Positions 20,601 to 30,177 are shown, counted from the stretch's first letter. The stretch is 64,000 nucleotides of DNA from Thraustochytrium sp. TN22 (GCA_013306675.1 JABLUY010000050.1:1-64000); one strand, 5' to 3'. Program-made: numbers and translations. Notes: generated by a model not told the origin, from the sequence alone.

Positions 20601-23600
20601 TGATGGACGCGAAGCGAATCACGTGAGGGTCATCGCCGCGCTGCAAGAAGCCGCGCCGCACGAGCGCGTCAATGGTCTCCTCGAGGAGCTTGGAGATCTC
20701 GCGCGGGTCGCCAGCTGCCGCCGCAGACCGGCCGGCGGCGCCGCCCGAGATGGCGTCCACCGCCTCTTGCATGACCGACTGCATCGAGGGCCGCGTGCGG
20801 CGGCCAGCGCTGGCACTGCCGCTGACGCTGGCACCACCACCGTCGCTGCCGTTGTGCAGGCTGCGTCGGCTGCCGCCGTTGGCCGCGGCCGCGGCGGCCG
20901 CGGCCGCGGCGACGCGGCGGCGGCGCTGGCGCCGCGAGGCGGAGCTGCGCCGCGAGGTCTTGGAGGACCGCGTCTGACCCGAGTCCTCGTCCGAGTCCTC
21001 GCTGTCGTGGGACTGGCCGCGCGGGAGCGAGGAATCGATGGCCTCCAAAATGTCCTGGTCCTCCTCGTCGCCGCCCTTGTAGCTGAGCAGCACGCTGGCG
21101 AGCTGGTGCATGCGGAACTCGGTGCCGATGACGGCCGAGACCTTGAGCGTGAGCTGCTGGTCGGGCGGAATGCGGTCGATGCGGCTTGTCATGAGGCTCG
21201 AGATGGTCTTCGGAAGGCCGAGCTCGTCGCCCTGGACCTCCTTGGCCAGGTCGCACAAGTCGCTGCCGACGCCGCGCAGCATGTCCGACTCGATCATGAG
21301 GTGGATGAGCTCGTACGCAAAAAAGGGTTGGCCCTGGGACCTTTGAAAGACCACGCGCGTGAGGCGCGGCGTCACGTTGGCGGAGCTGGTCCAGACGCTG
21401 ATGCATTCCATAATCTCGACCTCGGAGAGCGGCTTGAGCGCAATTTTGCGGGCCAGGTCGAGGTCGCAGAGCTTCGAGTACCAGTCGCCGACCGTGTTGG
21501 TGGGCGACGTCTGCATGGTGGCCGGGACGAGGTTCTCGCGCGCCGTCGTGATGATGCACATGGGCTCCATGCGTGCAGCCAGCCGGTAGAGTGCCTCCAT
21601 GGAGGACTGGTCGATCCATTGCAGATTCTCAACGATAATGCAGATGCGCACAACGTTGCGGTTCCTCGAGATGTTGCCCGAGGATACGTCAAAGTACTGC
21701 TCGGCGTGCTGCAGGTCATGCACCGCCTTGACGAAGATCTCCTCGATCAGACGAACCACGTGGACGTCGTTGCGGTCGCATTCCTTGGCGGTGCTGCCGC
21801 TGGCCGTTGGACCGTGGCCGAGCTGAAAAATGTCCGGCACGATGTGGCGCAGGAGCGGCGCATACTCGCGCACGATGTCCGGCACATCGTCGCAGCCGGA
21901 GAGGTCGCTGAGCTGGGTGGCGCGCGTCGGGTTGATCTCGTCCTCGTCGTCCTCGTCGTCCTCGTCATCATCGTCATCCTCTTCCTCCTCGAGCCGGGCC
22001 GCGACCGAGGCCGAGGCCATGCCCGCACTGCTCACGGCGCGCGCGATGCTGCGGTGCAGCGAATCGCGCCCGCGGCGGCCAGCGCCAACGCCGGCAGCCG
22101 CCGCCGCCGCGGCGGCCGCGTCCGCGGCAAACTCGTTCTCCAGGTCGGCGCGCGACTTCGTGCTGCGGCCCGAAGTCGGGCGCGAGGAGGCGTGGTCGGG
22201 CGCCAGACTGAAGAGGTCGTCCTCCGGCAGACGTGTCGCAAGGAGCTCGAGGCGCTCCTCGTTGGGGATTTTCACAAGCTTGCGGTCACCGACAAAGCTC
22301 TGTAGGAGCTGCATGAAGAGAGAACGCCAGACGTAGAAGCGATTTTGCGACTCGGTGTCGTCGCCGCGCGCATAGAGCGTGATCCACGGGCCGCCCTGCA
22401 TTTCCCCCAGCGCAAACTGGCACAGGCGTGTCTTGCCCATGCCGGCGTCGCCGGTGATGACCATGAGGCCGCCGGAGGGATTGATCGGGTCCAGTGTGGC
22501 GTCCAGGCGCTTCTTCACCTGCCGCTCCTCCTTGGCGCGGCCAATCTGGCAAATCATGCTCTGGCGCTTATCCAGCAAGCTGACGACAAGCTTCTGCTGC
22601 ACGGGCTGGTACACGACGACCTGGGACTTCTTGCCCTTGACCGAGATGTACTTGGCGTTCCTGAACTTGAAGACCTTGCGCGCCTCCTCGTACGTCTGCA
22701 AGCAGCAATAGATATTTCGGTCGGCCGCCACCATGAAGCGCGCCGCAAGGTTCACCTTGACGCCGTGCAGCGTGTACTCGCAGCGAACAGAGCCGCCAAC
22801 CGTGCCGCAGAACACCTCGCCCGTGGTGATGCCGATGGAGCAGTCCACGAGCCAGTCGGAGTCCTCCAAGTGCATGGCGCGCAGCTCCGCCTGCACAGCC
22901 ATGGCGGCCTTGATGGCGCGCACCGCGTCGTTCTCGTGCTTGAGCTTGGGCATGCCGTAGGCGCTCAACACCGAGGCGCCCTTGTCGTCGACGATGAAGC
23001 GCAGCACCGTGCCTTCGTAGCTCTCCACGTGCTTGTGCACGATCTCAAACGCGCGCTGGATGGTCTCCACGTCGCTGTCACGGCCCTTGAATTCGAGCCC
23101 GAGCAGGCGGCAGAACACCGTGCTGCACACACGCAGCTCCCCGCTCCAAATGCCGTTGCCGCCCTCGATCGAGACCAGCGCGGGGCTCGGCACGTAGCAG
23201 AGAAGCAGCTGCTGCAGCCGCCGGTACTGCAGCTTGTTGCTGGTGGTGAACTCCTTGAGCTCCTCCTGGAAAAGAGCCAGCTTGTCGTCCATGAACTCGT
23301 CGTGGTCCACCTCCTCGAGCAAAAAGTTGCCCGACTCGAGCTCCTCGCCGATGAGGGCGCCGCCCACCAGCTCGTAGGTCTCCCGCGACACCACGGTCTG
23401 GCCGGCCTCGGCCTCGGGCTCGGCGCTGGCGATCTGCTCCACGGGGGCGCCTGTCACCACGTACTCCCAGCGGTCCTTGACGCCGTGTACGTGGTAGCCC
23501 ATGATGGTGCCGCAGCCCACGCCGCAGTGCACACTCAGCTGAACGCCGGCGCCGCGCACGCGGAACTCGTGCGACACGAGGTCCATGGCCACCTGGCACG

Positions 23601-24705
23601 CGCAGAGCGTCGCCTCCTCCAGGCTCCCGTCGAAACTGGACGCCGGGAAGATGGCCAAGATGGCGTCGCCAGCGAACTTGACCACGTCGCCGCCGTGCGA
23701 GCAAATGTTGTTGACCATCTGCTCCAGCGAGGCGCCAATGTACTTGCTCAGGTTCTCGGCCGCAATGGCCTCGTGCGAGATCTCCTTGACCAAGCGCTCC
23801 GCCAGGCTGCTGAAGCCTGAGATGTCCGCGAAGAGCGCGGCGCCCTCGAACTGCTCCGAGAATACCTGTTTCGACATGGAATGGTGCATGTGGTGGCGCA
23901 CAAGGCGCGCCGGCACGAGCGACGCGAGCAGGTCCAGCTTGGTGATCTCCAGCTGGAGGGCCATCTCGGACTTGAGCCCCTCCAGATACTCGCGGCAGCT
24001 GTCCTTGTCCAGGCCGTCAAAGTCACCCAGGCTTAGGTCGTCCACGCGCTCCATGTCCGCGAGCGACTTGGTGGTGTCGGCGCGCGCCGCGCGGGCGCTC
24101 CGTGCCGACAGGCTGATTCGTGACCGGTTGGCCTGCTGGTTGCGCAGCGACGTCTTCAGGCGCCGCCGGCCCGGCTCCGTGTCGCGCGTGCCTGACCGCC
24201 CGCGCCCGCGCACGCTCGCCCGCGTGTCGCTCGAGTCGGTGCGCGAGCCGCCCGTGCTTGCGCGCATGCGCGACGGCATGGCGCCCTGCCTGCCCGAAGC
24301 CGCGGTGCGCACCGACCCAAACAGCCGGCCCTGGCCCTTGCCGCGCGGCTTGGCGGACCCAAAGGTGAACCTGGAGACGCTACCCACGGCCCTCACGTCC
24401 TCGTCGCTCGTACCCGTTTCGCCGTCCGTGGTGTGATCCTCCAACTCGTCGTCGTCATCCTCGTCGTCCAGCGCACGTACGCTGCCCTCCTCGCCTGAGC
24501 TGTGGCGGCCGGCCGCCTTGAGCGACCGCGCGCTCGTCATGCCGGCCGCCGAGGAAGCCTCGCTCAGGGCGTCCGAGTCGGTCTCTTTGTCTTCCTCCGA
24601 GCTGCGTCGCATCGCCGCCAGCCCGCCGCGCGGCATGCGCTGTGATGTGGAGTGCCGCCCGCCATGGCTCTGCCGCTTCCGTGCCGACGAGAGCCGCTGC
24701 AGCAT
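17617..24705 (-). CDS. Soluble adenylyl cyclase (ADCY10-type), class III cyclase with ATPase and repeat regions
   Basis: A 2362-residue protein. After a basic Ser/Arg-rich N-terminal ~230 residues come two class III cyclase homology domains. C1 (~residues 285-420) keeps both metal aspartates in FADISGFSSL and KFAGDAILAIF. C2 (~530-660) has lost the first Asp (VFCRLLGLEF) but keeps the DDKG segment and the N-x-x-x-R pair in VNLAARFM, as in ADCY10, implying one active site at the C1/C2 interface that makes cAMP. A P-loop ATPase follows (GDAGMGKT, ~750), with a Walker-B-like VENLQWID near 1018; an acidic low-complexity insertion (E/D run) lies between. The remaining ~1300 residues are helical, TPR-like, with poly-Ala, poly-Gln and Ser-rich inserts, ending in a His run. 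Family members respond to bicarbonate/Ca2+, which is inference here. The first ATG is at 24705; the frame continues upstream without another ATG. Confidence 0.9.
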   Translation of the reverse strand: MLQRLSSARKRQSHGGRHSTSQRMPRGGLAAMRRSSEEDKETDSDALSEASSAAGMTSARSLKAAGRHSSGEEGSVRALDDEDDDDELEDHTTDGETGTSDEDVRAVGSVSRFTFGSAKPRGKGQGRLFGSVRTAASGRQGAMPSRMRASTGGSRTDSSDTRASVRGRGRSGTRDTEPGRRRLKTSLRNQQANRSRISLSARSARAARADTTKSLADMERVDDLSLGDFDGLDKDSCREYLEGLKSEMALQLEITKLDLLASLVPARLVRHHMHHSMSKQVFSEQFEGAALFADISGFSSLAERLVKEISHEAIAAENLSKYIGASLEQMVNNICSHGGDVVKFAGDAILAIFPASSFDGSLEEATLCACQVAMDLVSHEFRVRGAGVQLSVHCGVGCGTIMGYHVHGVKDRWEYVVTGAPVEQIASAEPEAEAGQTVVSRETYELVGGALIGEELESGNFLLEEVDHDEFMDDKLALFQEELKEFTTSNKLQYRRLQQLLLCYVPSPALVSIEGGNGIWSGELRVCSTVFCRLLGLEFKGRDSDVETIQRAFEIVHKHVESYEGTVLRFIVDDKGASVLSAYGMPKLKHENDAVRAIKAAMAVQAELRAMHLEDSDWLVDCSIGITTGEVFCGTVGGSVRCEYTLHGVKVNLAARFMVAADRNIYCCLQTYEEARKVFKFRNAKYISVKGKKSQVVVYQPVQQKLVVSLLDKRQSMICQIGRAKEERQVKKRLDATLDPINPSGGLMVITGDAGMGKTRLCQFALGEMQGGPWITLYARGDDTESQNRFYVWRSLFMQLLQSFVGDRKLVKIPNEERLELLATRLPEDDLFSLAPDHASSRPTSGRSTKSRADLENEFAADAAAAAAAAAGVGAGRRGRDSLHRSIARAVSSAGMASASVAARLEEEEDDDDDEDDEDDEDEINPTRATQLSDLSGCDDVPDIVREYAPLLRHIVPDIFQLGHGPTASGSTAKECDRNDVHVVRLIEEIFVKAVHDLQHAEQYFDVSSGNISRNRNVVRICIIVENLQWIDQSSMEALYRLAARMEPMCIITTARENLVPATMQTSPTNTVGDWYSKLCDLDLARKIALKPLSEVEIMECISVWTSSANVTPRLTRVVFQRSQGQPFFAYELIHLMIESDMLRGVGSDLCDLAKEVQGDELGLPKTISSLMTSRIDRIPPDQQLTLKVSAVIGTEFRMHQLASVLLSYKGGDEEDQDILEAIDSSLPRGQSHDSEDSDEDSGQTRSSKTSRRSSASRRQRRRRVAAAAAAAAAANGGSRRSLHNGSDGGGASVSGSASAGRRTRPSMQSVMQEAVDAISGGAAGRSAAAAGDPREISKLLEETIDALVRRGFLQRGDDPHVIRFASIMLRESAYGLLLFRMRKALHVKVAEFYEEKYVDYLQPVYYLLAQHYYLAEATDKAIYYLEIAGNDALEIHDMDHVFVCFTRLLQLDPDHVKVSLWRRVSWYRKVAEAYMYYSRAEVAEETLLKALDMLNLRVTEPVVPQGTGDDSNASSGHSTLRSRGGRGPASTLLRRPPRRHSVNSEATHSDGVPGLSRAMRGAASGSPSWALPPHLDEGLEDATAPSLGMARTMAAAELMEAPLYGPGAAGAGSQSEIGSHKGGTLNRGAYETKFVRSEQALTMRRRGAVAGRRPTMEGASPMSERLKLVVQMMESDPELARPEHANRNFFRAIFSERSRRKQLKLRQNFVQKIKASYNRVEETEAFAEVQADSFSNVEIFLEASIIYDLLASLIVDQMNSVAMERRFNALTLAQAARQCSLMRPKQAAERRYNTSLEPGRLQLDLNDHKIENRALDPRRAAVDQLAICYAGQALFFASMQLWGWARETSEEYAIKAMQLYPEVRTSSLKGTIGLRLGEYALLVGDFERSSYHLERATWIFTFLGFHKEKLASLEMQIILGLLSGLDLRALRKLGVKIYNEGAAYPCVNTLVGFVELSCANYGSCQHQLEEMLRLPLEFLHESADLAVDGKVGFLDTLQYICKAMGRQLAVQNTISGSVDALVVLAFLMQRFFPHPTLAIVVARTAATLAEHHMHQDSTLPITDFHTLVAIFEIFADSFNPFCDLLWVQDETQASSGSTADPGQLQPHDSGESQQPQRQQQQQQQQSPPPSTSTRAFQYAHASATGNFMSDEDAAAADDDEERSAGQLDRAAYRERSGEQKATLSLSLADSPTAGGGRIGGRSVRLATDENDDRQCDETDPAEVKLREKLQPQWLKIGNLRAARKRSIGPLQGLLDVVTNYADVFEICQPAATYCTAIYAAVKAGKHTPRSIALFEKAAEQASEMGQHRLKFVALLEFALAKRNDAVLLKLRSRFAAIGSAFHVRKIDYFLHSGATHTHHHH

Positions 24706-24746
24706 TCTGCCAATACTTTTCCTGCGCTTGCTCTTGTTCTTGTTGT

Positions 24747-24778
<32 letters not shown>

Positions 24779-25881
24779 CTGATGCTCAACGATGAAGGAG
24801 ACGTGGACGCTGCTAGCTAGAGAAGAAACGAGGAAAGGGAGGAGATGAACAGAACGACGTCAAGGGGGAGGAGGAGACGAAGTTGAAGTTGAAGACGAAG
24901 ATGAAGGAGACCACCGGCAGCTCCTCCAGCTCCTCCAGCAGTGTGTTCACAACCAGGAGCCCACCAGCGAGCAGCGCTACGCGGCGGCGGCGAGGGAGGG
25001 AGGAGAAACGAGGGTGGCGGGCGAGAGGGGAGAGGGGCGCAGCCGCTGCGCCCCGCTCTCTCCGCCTTCCCGCCGCGCTCGCGCAGCGGCTGCGCTTCTC
25101 CGCCTCCTCGTGGATGGACTCCGCGCCGCGGTCGATGGCGCGCGCCTCGCCACGCGGCGCGCGTTCAAAAAAAAGAAAGAAAGAAAAGAAAGAGAAGACC
25201 AGGGGCGCGCGGCCACGGCTCGCACCGCGGGCGCGCGCGGGCGCGAGCGCGGGCACGCAGCCGGCGGCGCGCCGCGCCGCCGCGCCGAGCGCAGTCGCGG
25301 TCGGTCTGCGGCGGCGCCTGGGCCGGCGGCGCCGCGGCTCGAACGAGGCGCGCGCGCGTTTCCCCGCTCGGCGGAACCGGTTGCCCCGAGCCGGCTGGGT
25401 TGCCGCAACCCGTTTTCATTTTGTTCGGCGTCTCAAAGCCAAAAAAGACAGAGGCGCAGAACCAGGACTCGGACCTCACGCGCAGGAACCCGCGCGCCGC
25501 GGGCCAGTGCAGGCGGTGGGCGGCGCAGCGCGAGCGGAGAGGCGCCAGCGCAGCGCGAGCGCCCGGCCGAGGCCTGCGAGGCGCGCGCGGCGCGCTGGAA
25601 GCCAGGATCCGCTGGCAGTGCTGTGCTGCGAGGGCAGGAGAAGGCCAACGGCCGGGGACGGCGACTCGGAGTGCTTCCAGCACAGGTCGACGAGCAGGTG
25701 CAGCCTGTGCAGGTGAGCGCGGAGGAGTGCGGAGAGGGCGCTGGCTGCCAGGAGGTCGTTTCGACAGGAGGCGGAGCGTGGCGGATTTGGGCAGGGATTG
25801 ATGGTGACTGTGAAGCTGGTATGGACTGTCAGGTGGTTTGTGGTTATGGTTTGTTACAGGCGCAGGGGAGATCAAGTTTTA
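24706..25881. other. Intergenic, 1.2 kb
   Basis: Upstream region of the cyclase gene and 3' side of the PDZ/TPR/PH gene. It contains CTAGCTAG at about 24813-24820, AAGTTGAAGTTGAAG at 24880-24894 (about 175 bp upstream of the cyclase ATG) and an A/G-rich tract near 25168-25200. Open frames here are low-complexity; no gene is supported. Confidence 0.5.
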
Positions 25882-28800
25882 CTATCGCGCGGCGGCGGTG
25901 GATGACGCGAAGGCGGCGTCCTGGAGGTCGCCGGCCTTCCAGGCAGCGATGAGGCGCGCGAGAGAGGCGGCGTCAGTGGCTGTGGCGGCACGCAGCACGA
26001 CCGGCACGGCGCCTTCCTTGAGGACGAGCGTGAAGCAACGGGCATCCGGGCGAGCCTCGTCGTCATCGCCGGCGCCTCTGTTGATGTCGTCGACTGGGTC
26101 GCGCGGCGAGCCGAGCTCGACGCCCGCCAGGTCGTCGCGCGAGAGAACGAGTCGGCCGCGGCTAATGTGGAGCGTCTGGCGCATCTTGGACGCGACGGTG
26201 AGCGAGGTCTTGGTCAGCTCAAAGTACCGCGAGCGCACCTTGTCCTTCTTGGCGGCTGCCTTGAGCTTGAGCTGTGCGACCGGGATGCGGCGGCCGGCAA
26301 AGCGCCGAGCGTCCGCGGCCACCTCGGCGGCGCCTGGGCTACGCACGAAGCTGTGCTTGGCGGTGGAGCCGCCGGCGCCGGCGTTTGCACTGCCCGACGT
26401 GGAGACCGTGACGGCCGCGGCTGGCGTCGCGGCGGAAGCCGCCGCGGCGGCGGCGGAGGACCCGGACCTACCTGGGGCGAAGGCTGCGGGGAGAATGCCG
26501 GAGCTGAGCGAAGACTGCAGACTGGAGCCTCGCTTTTCGCCATTGGCCTCGAGGAGCTGCGCCCGCAGCTCGGCGCAGAGCCCCTCGAACCGGTGCGCGA
26601 GAACCTGGTCCGGGCTGAGCGCCTCGAGGGCCACCTGAGCAAGGTCGAGCGCGTCCGCGATGCGGCCGAGCGAGGCGAGCGCGAGCGACTGGAGGTAAAA
26701 GCCCAGGGGCCTGGCGGCGGAGGCGTGCGGGGCAGTGCAGACGCGCTCCGCGTAGGCGAGCGCCTTGGAGGCACGGCCCGTGTCGAGAAAGAGCTGCGAC
26801 TTGCTCAAGAGCACCTTGAGCAGCACGTCGCGGTAGACCGCCTCCGCCTCGCGCTGCAGCTCGTGGCGGTAGGACTCCTGCGCGTCATCCAGGATGCGCT
26901 GGAGCGCGCCCGGGCGGCCGGCGGCGGTCGACCGGGTCGAGGACGCGGGGCCGGCAGAGCTGGGCGACTTGGACTTGGCGCCGGCGCCGCCGGGACCGTG
27001 GCCGACGGTCCCGCGAAGCGCGTCCAAGAAGGCGTCGCCGCGCAGCGAGGGGTTGTCGAGGGCGTCGGAGGTGAAGGCCTCAATCTGGTCCTCGACGAGG
27101 TCGTAGCAGATGGTGGCCGTGTCAAAGTCCTTGCGGTTCAGCGCGCGGTTGCCGTAGCCCTTGATGGCGAGGATCTGCACGTCGAAGCTCCAGTCGTCCT
27201 CGAGCCCGGGCTGGCCCGCGCCGGCGTCCTCGGACAACACGCTGGCGGTGTCGCTGTCGGCGTCACCGGTGAGGTAGGCCAGGGAGGGCACCGTGCTGGT
27301 GCGGTAGACGCGCGGGCCGGGCGCCTGGCCGACGCAGGCGCGCCACTTGAGGCTCTGCATCTCGATGACGAAGCGGTTGTCGTCGCCGAGGTGCAGGTGA
27401 AAGCGCTCGGCCTGCGCTTGGTCCGCGAGTGCGCACGCGTAGAGCACGGCACGCCCGCGCGTGATGACCCAGGCAGACGTGGGCGCGAGCGCGCCGGGGG
27501 CGCGCACGGTTTCAAGCGCGAGCAGGCAGCCGGTGCCGTTCTCGAACACGTAGGTGCCGTTGCGCGTCTCCTGCGGCACGTAGACGCCGTTGGCGGCGGG
27601 CGTGCCGCAGCGGTCAATGTAGACGTTAAAGAGCGTGGCACGCTTGACGCTGAGCGCCTTGACCGTGAGCTCGCCGGCTTTGCCGGACAGCAGGTTGGCG
27701 GCGGCCAGGCGCGCGCCGGAGAAGACGCCGAGCCGCACGACGCCGTGCGCCTCCTTGACAAGCGCGCGCACCTGCGCCGGCGTCTGCACGGGGCGCGCGT
27801 TGACGGTGACGATCTCGTCCTGGTCGTAGATCTCGCAGGCGTCGAGCTCCTTGGCGGCGGCGCCGTCCAGGCGCACCTGCACGACGTCGAGGCCGCCGCG
27901 GCGCTCGGCGACGAGGCGCGCGTCGGGGGCGGCCAGGAGGTCGTGGTCGCACTGCGAGGTGTCGCGAAAGAGCAGGATACGGTCCAGCAGGAGATCTGGG
28001 CCCCACTCGTCGCGCTGAAGGACAGCCGAGGCGACAGGGCCGACGACCTGCTTGCCGTCGAGCTCGATGCAGGACCAGTGCATCCTGACGAAGAGGTCAT
28101 CGAGACGGCGGCCGAGGACTGCGTTGCTGGGATCGACCACGAGCCCGCACACGTAGGCGACGCAGGCATCGAGCGGCCTGTCCATGGCGTCCAGGGCGGC
28201 GCCCTTGCACACGTAGCTCATGGGCCACTCGGGCTTGAGCGCGCAGCACATCTCGGCGTCCTTGAGCGCGGCCTGCGGCTCCCGCAGCCGCAGGTAGCAC
28301 AGCGAGCGGCTCACGCGCACGGTGTGCGAGAGTGGGTCGCGCTCTAGCACGCTCGAGTACACCTGGAGCGCCTGCTCGAACTCGCCCGCGGAAAACTTGA
28401 GGAAGGCGGCGCCGCTGGGTGCTGTCTTGCCGGCCACGGGCTGCCGTTTGCCGGCCGTCTTGGCGGCGACCTTGGCAGCGGCGGCAGCGACGGGGCCGGC
28501 TTCGGCGGTCTCGGCGGAGGCGTCCGACTCGCTCTCCGTGGTATCGCGGCGGCGGGCCGGCGGCGGCGAGGCGAGATGACGCGGCGCGGCGGTGGCGGCG
28601 GTGGAGGCGGTGGCGCGGCCGGTCCATGAGGCGTAGGACGGAAGTGAGGGCACGGCATTGGCGAGCGTGGACCAGGTGGGCAGCGTGGGCAGGTAGTCGC
28701 GCCAGCCGGAGGCGTAGCGGATGCGGCCGAGGAGCGCCTCGTCGTCCATGGCGCGCGACTCAAGCGTGCCAGCCTTGACCTCGCGGTAGTAGGCGTATGG

Positions 28801-29142
28801 ATCCATGAAGCTGAGCACGGCCATGGCGATGTCGTCCGTGGCGAAGGCGTCCACATGCAGCACGGAGAGCACCTCGGCGTGCGGGGTCTGGTGCACGAGG
28901 CGGCCATTGATGGCGAAGAGCACGTCGCCGACCTCGAGCACGGAGGCATCCGAGGCCGGATACTGGTGCCGCGGCGCGCGCGGCGCCGCCGCCGCGCGGT
29001 GTGCCTCGAGCTTCTTGCTGGACAGTTCGACGTTGAGCGGCGTGAGCATGGACCGAATCACCGCTGCGCAGCCCCGCGCATCGGGCTCGAGCAGGATGCC
29101 GAGCGCGTTCACGTCCACGCTCGCGAAGAGCACCTTCTCCAT
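25882..29142 (-). CDS. Scaffold-like protein with PDZ-like, TPR and PH-like domains
   Basis: A 1086-residue protein I cannot match to a named gene. Seen in order: a PDZ-like segment near residues 75-100 (VLEVGDVLFAINGRLVHQT); three TPR units at ~246-344 (FLKFSAGEFEQALQVYSSVL, then RSLCYLRLREPQAALKDAEM); a second PDZ-like segment at ~431-466 (DEIVTVNARPVQTPAQVRAL); a ~350-residue middle region; a second helical TPR-like stretch at ~760-850; and a C-terminal PH-like domain at ~969-1074 (RSRYFELTKTSLTVASK, later RCFTLVLKEG and a final amphipathic helix). The combination suggests a membrane-associated adaptor, but this is inference. The ATG at 29142 sits in a GCCATGG context; the upstream open frame is not conserved-looking. 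It is divergent from CSN7 with 306 bp between starts. Confidence 0.75.
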   Translation of the reverse strand: MEKVLFASVDVNALGILLEPDARGCAAVIRSMLTPLNVELSSKKLEAHRAAAAPRAPRHQYPASDASVLEVGDVLFAINGRLVHQTPHAEVLSVLHVDAFATDDIAMAVLSFMDPYAYYREVKAGTLESRAMDDEALLGRIRYASGWRDYLPTLPTWSTLANAVPSLPSYASWTGRATASTAATAAPRHLASPPPARRRDTTESESDASAETAEAGPVAAAAAKVAAKTAGKRQPVAGKTAPSGAAFLKFSAGEFEQALQVYSSVLERDPLSHTVRVSRSLCYLRLREPQAALKDAEMCCALKPEWPMSYVCKGAALDAMDRPLDACVAYVCGLVVDPSNAVLGRRLDDLFVRMHWSCIELDGKQVVGPVASAVLQRDEWGPDLLLDRILLFRDTSQCDHDLLAAPDARLVAERRGGLDVVQVRLDGAAAKELDACEIYDQDEIVTVNARPVQTPAQVRALVKEAHGVVRLGVFSGARLAAANLLSGKAGELTVKALSVKRATLFNVYIDRCGTPAANGVYVPQETRNGTYVFENGTGCLLALETVRAPGALAPTSAWVITRGRAVLYACALADQAQAERFHLHLGDDNRFVIEMQSLKWRACVGQAPGPRVYRTSTVPSLAYLTGDADSDTASVLSEDAGAGQPGLEDDWSFDVQILAIKGYGNRALNRKDFDTATICYDLVEDQIEAFTSDALDNPSLRGDAFLDALRGTVGHGPGGAGAKSKSPSSAGPASSTRSTAAGRPGALQRILDDAQESYRHELQREAEAVYRDVLLKVLLSKSQLFLDTGRASKALAYAERVCTAPHASAARPLGFYLQSLALASLGRIADALDLAQVALEALSPDQVLAHRFEGLCAELRAQLLEANGEKRGSSLQSSLSSGILPAAFAPGRSGSSAAAAAASAATPAAAVTVSTSGSANAGAGGSTAKHSFVRSPGAAEVAADARRFAGRRIPVAQLKLKAAAKKDKVRSRYFELTKTSLTVASKMRQTLHISRGRLVLSRDDLAGVELGSPRDPVDDINRGAGDDDEARPDARCFTLVLKEGAVPVVLRAATATDAASLARLIAAWKAGDLQDAAFASSTAAAR

Positions 29143-29448
29143 GGCGGGCGCCGCGCCGCGCCCCAGCGCCCCAGCGCCCCAGCGCCGCGCCCCGGCGCAG
29201 GCGGAGGACCGACGGAGACTGCGAGTGAGAGTCAAGCGCCGTCGCTCGCCGGGCCCGGCGCCGCGGCGGCGCGCGGCTGCGGCCGTCCGGAACGATCGGG
29301 ACGGCGTCCGCGGCGTCCGCGACGGTCGGCCGGCGGCGGCCTGCTATCTTCCTTCGTCGATCAAGTTCAAGCTCAAGTCGGCAAGCGATCAAAGGCGCCC
29401 GGCGCGGCGCGGCGCGGCGACGGGGAGCGCGCGGAGCCCGAGGCCGCG
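29143..29448. promoter_or_regulatory. Compact bidirectional promoter region (scaffold gene / CSN7)
   Basis: Only 306 bp separate two divergent start codons, so both promoters must lie here. TCAAGTTCAAGCTCAAG at 29361-29377 matches the CAAGTT-type motif seen upstream of several other genes in the window. No TATA-like element is evident. Confidence 0.5.
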
Positions 29449-30177
29449 ATGGAGGCGGAGGCGCGCGGCGGCGAGGCCGGCGCGGGCGGCAGCGCGCCGG
29501 AGCGCGGGGTGGGCGCCGGCAACGCGTACGTGGAGCAGTTCAAGATCCTGGCGCGCACGACGAGCGGGCGCGCGACGGCGGCCATCTTGGAGAAGGTCAT
29601 GAACCACAAGCAGATCTACGTGTTCGGGGAGATCTTGGAGCTGGAGCGCGTGCAGATGCTGCGCGAGTCCGAGTTTGCAGGCTCGCTGCGCGCGCTCGAG
29701 ATCATGGCGCACGGCACCGTGGCGGACTACGAGGCCGAGAGCGGCGCGCTGCCCGCCTTTAGCGACGTGCAGAAGCGCAAGCTGCAGCTGCTGACGCTCG
29801 TCAGCCTCGCTAGTGCGCGCAAGACGCTGCTGTACGACGACGTGCGCGCGGCGTTGCGCGTCGCGACGGACCGCGACGTCGAGGACGCTGTCATCGAGGC
29901 CATGTACGCCGGCCTCTTGCAGGCTCGGCTTTACCATCGCGAGCGGCACGTCATCATCCAGAGCGCCATGGGTCGCGACCTGCGCGACGCTGACCTGGAC
30001 GCGGTTGCTGCCCGTCTCGGCGCCTGGTGCGACGGCGCCGACCGCCTCCTCGTGACGTTGCAGTCGGCGATTGCCGAAGCCCGCAGCGCCCGCGAGACGG
30101 ACGCGCGCTCTCAGAAGACCCTTGGCCTCAAGGTGCGCAAGGAGCTGGAGGCCCTCAGGATCAAGACGAAGCACTGA
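29449..30177 (+). CDS. CSN7: COP9 signalosome complex subunit 7
   Basis: A 242-residue PCI-domain subunit of the COP9 signalosome, the nuclear/cytoplasmic complex that removes NEDD8 from cullins. The family pattern is followed throughout: VEQFKILARTTSGRATAA, then KQIYVFGEILELERVQML, the YGT-PDY-like AHGTVADYEAES, QKRKLQLLTLVSLAS, the winged-helix segment DVEDAVIEAMYAGLLQARL, and the CSN7-specific IGRDLR-like MGRDLRDADLDAV and WCDG. Length is close to the ~260-275 residues typical of the family. The ATG at 29449 (GCCGCGATGG) begins an Ala/Gly/Glu-rich leader before homology starts. It converges on the AGC kinase gene, 286 bp between stops. Confidence 0.9.
   Translation: MEAEARGGEAGAGGSAPERGVGAGNAYVEQFKILARTTSGRATAAILEKVMNHKQIYVFGEILELERVQMLRESEFAGSLRALEIMAHGTVADYEAESGALPAFSDVQKRKLQLLTLVSLASARKTLLYDDVRAALRVATDRDVEDAVIEAMYAGLLQARLYHRERHVIIQSAMGRDLRDADLDAVAARLGAWCDGADRLLVTLQSAIAEARSARETDARSQKTLGLKVRKELEALRIKTKH

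Noticed and set aside
19981-22305. 774-codon open frame on the plus strand
   Set aside because: Antisense shadow of the adenylyl cyclase gene; no domains, and codon-position GC bias makes the opposite frame open.
24706-24789. Upstream TTG start for the cyclase
   Set aside because: Not an ATG; the Ser/Asn repeat encoded upstream has no in-frame ATG before a stop.
26167-28347. 726-codon open frame on the plus strand
   Set aside because: Antisense to the PDZ/TPR/PH gene; Arg/Gly/Val-rich with no recognisable motif.
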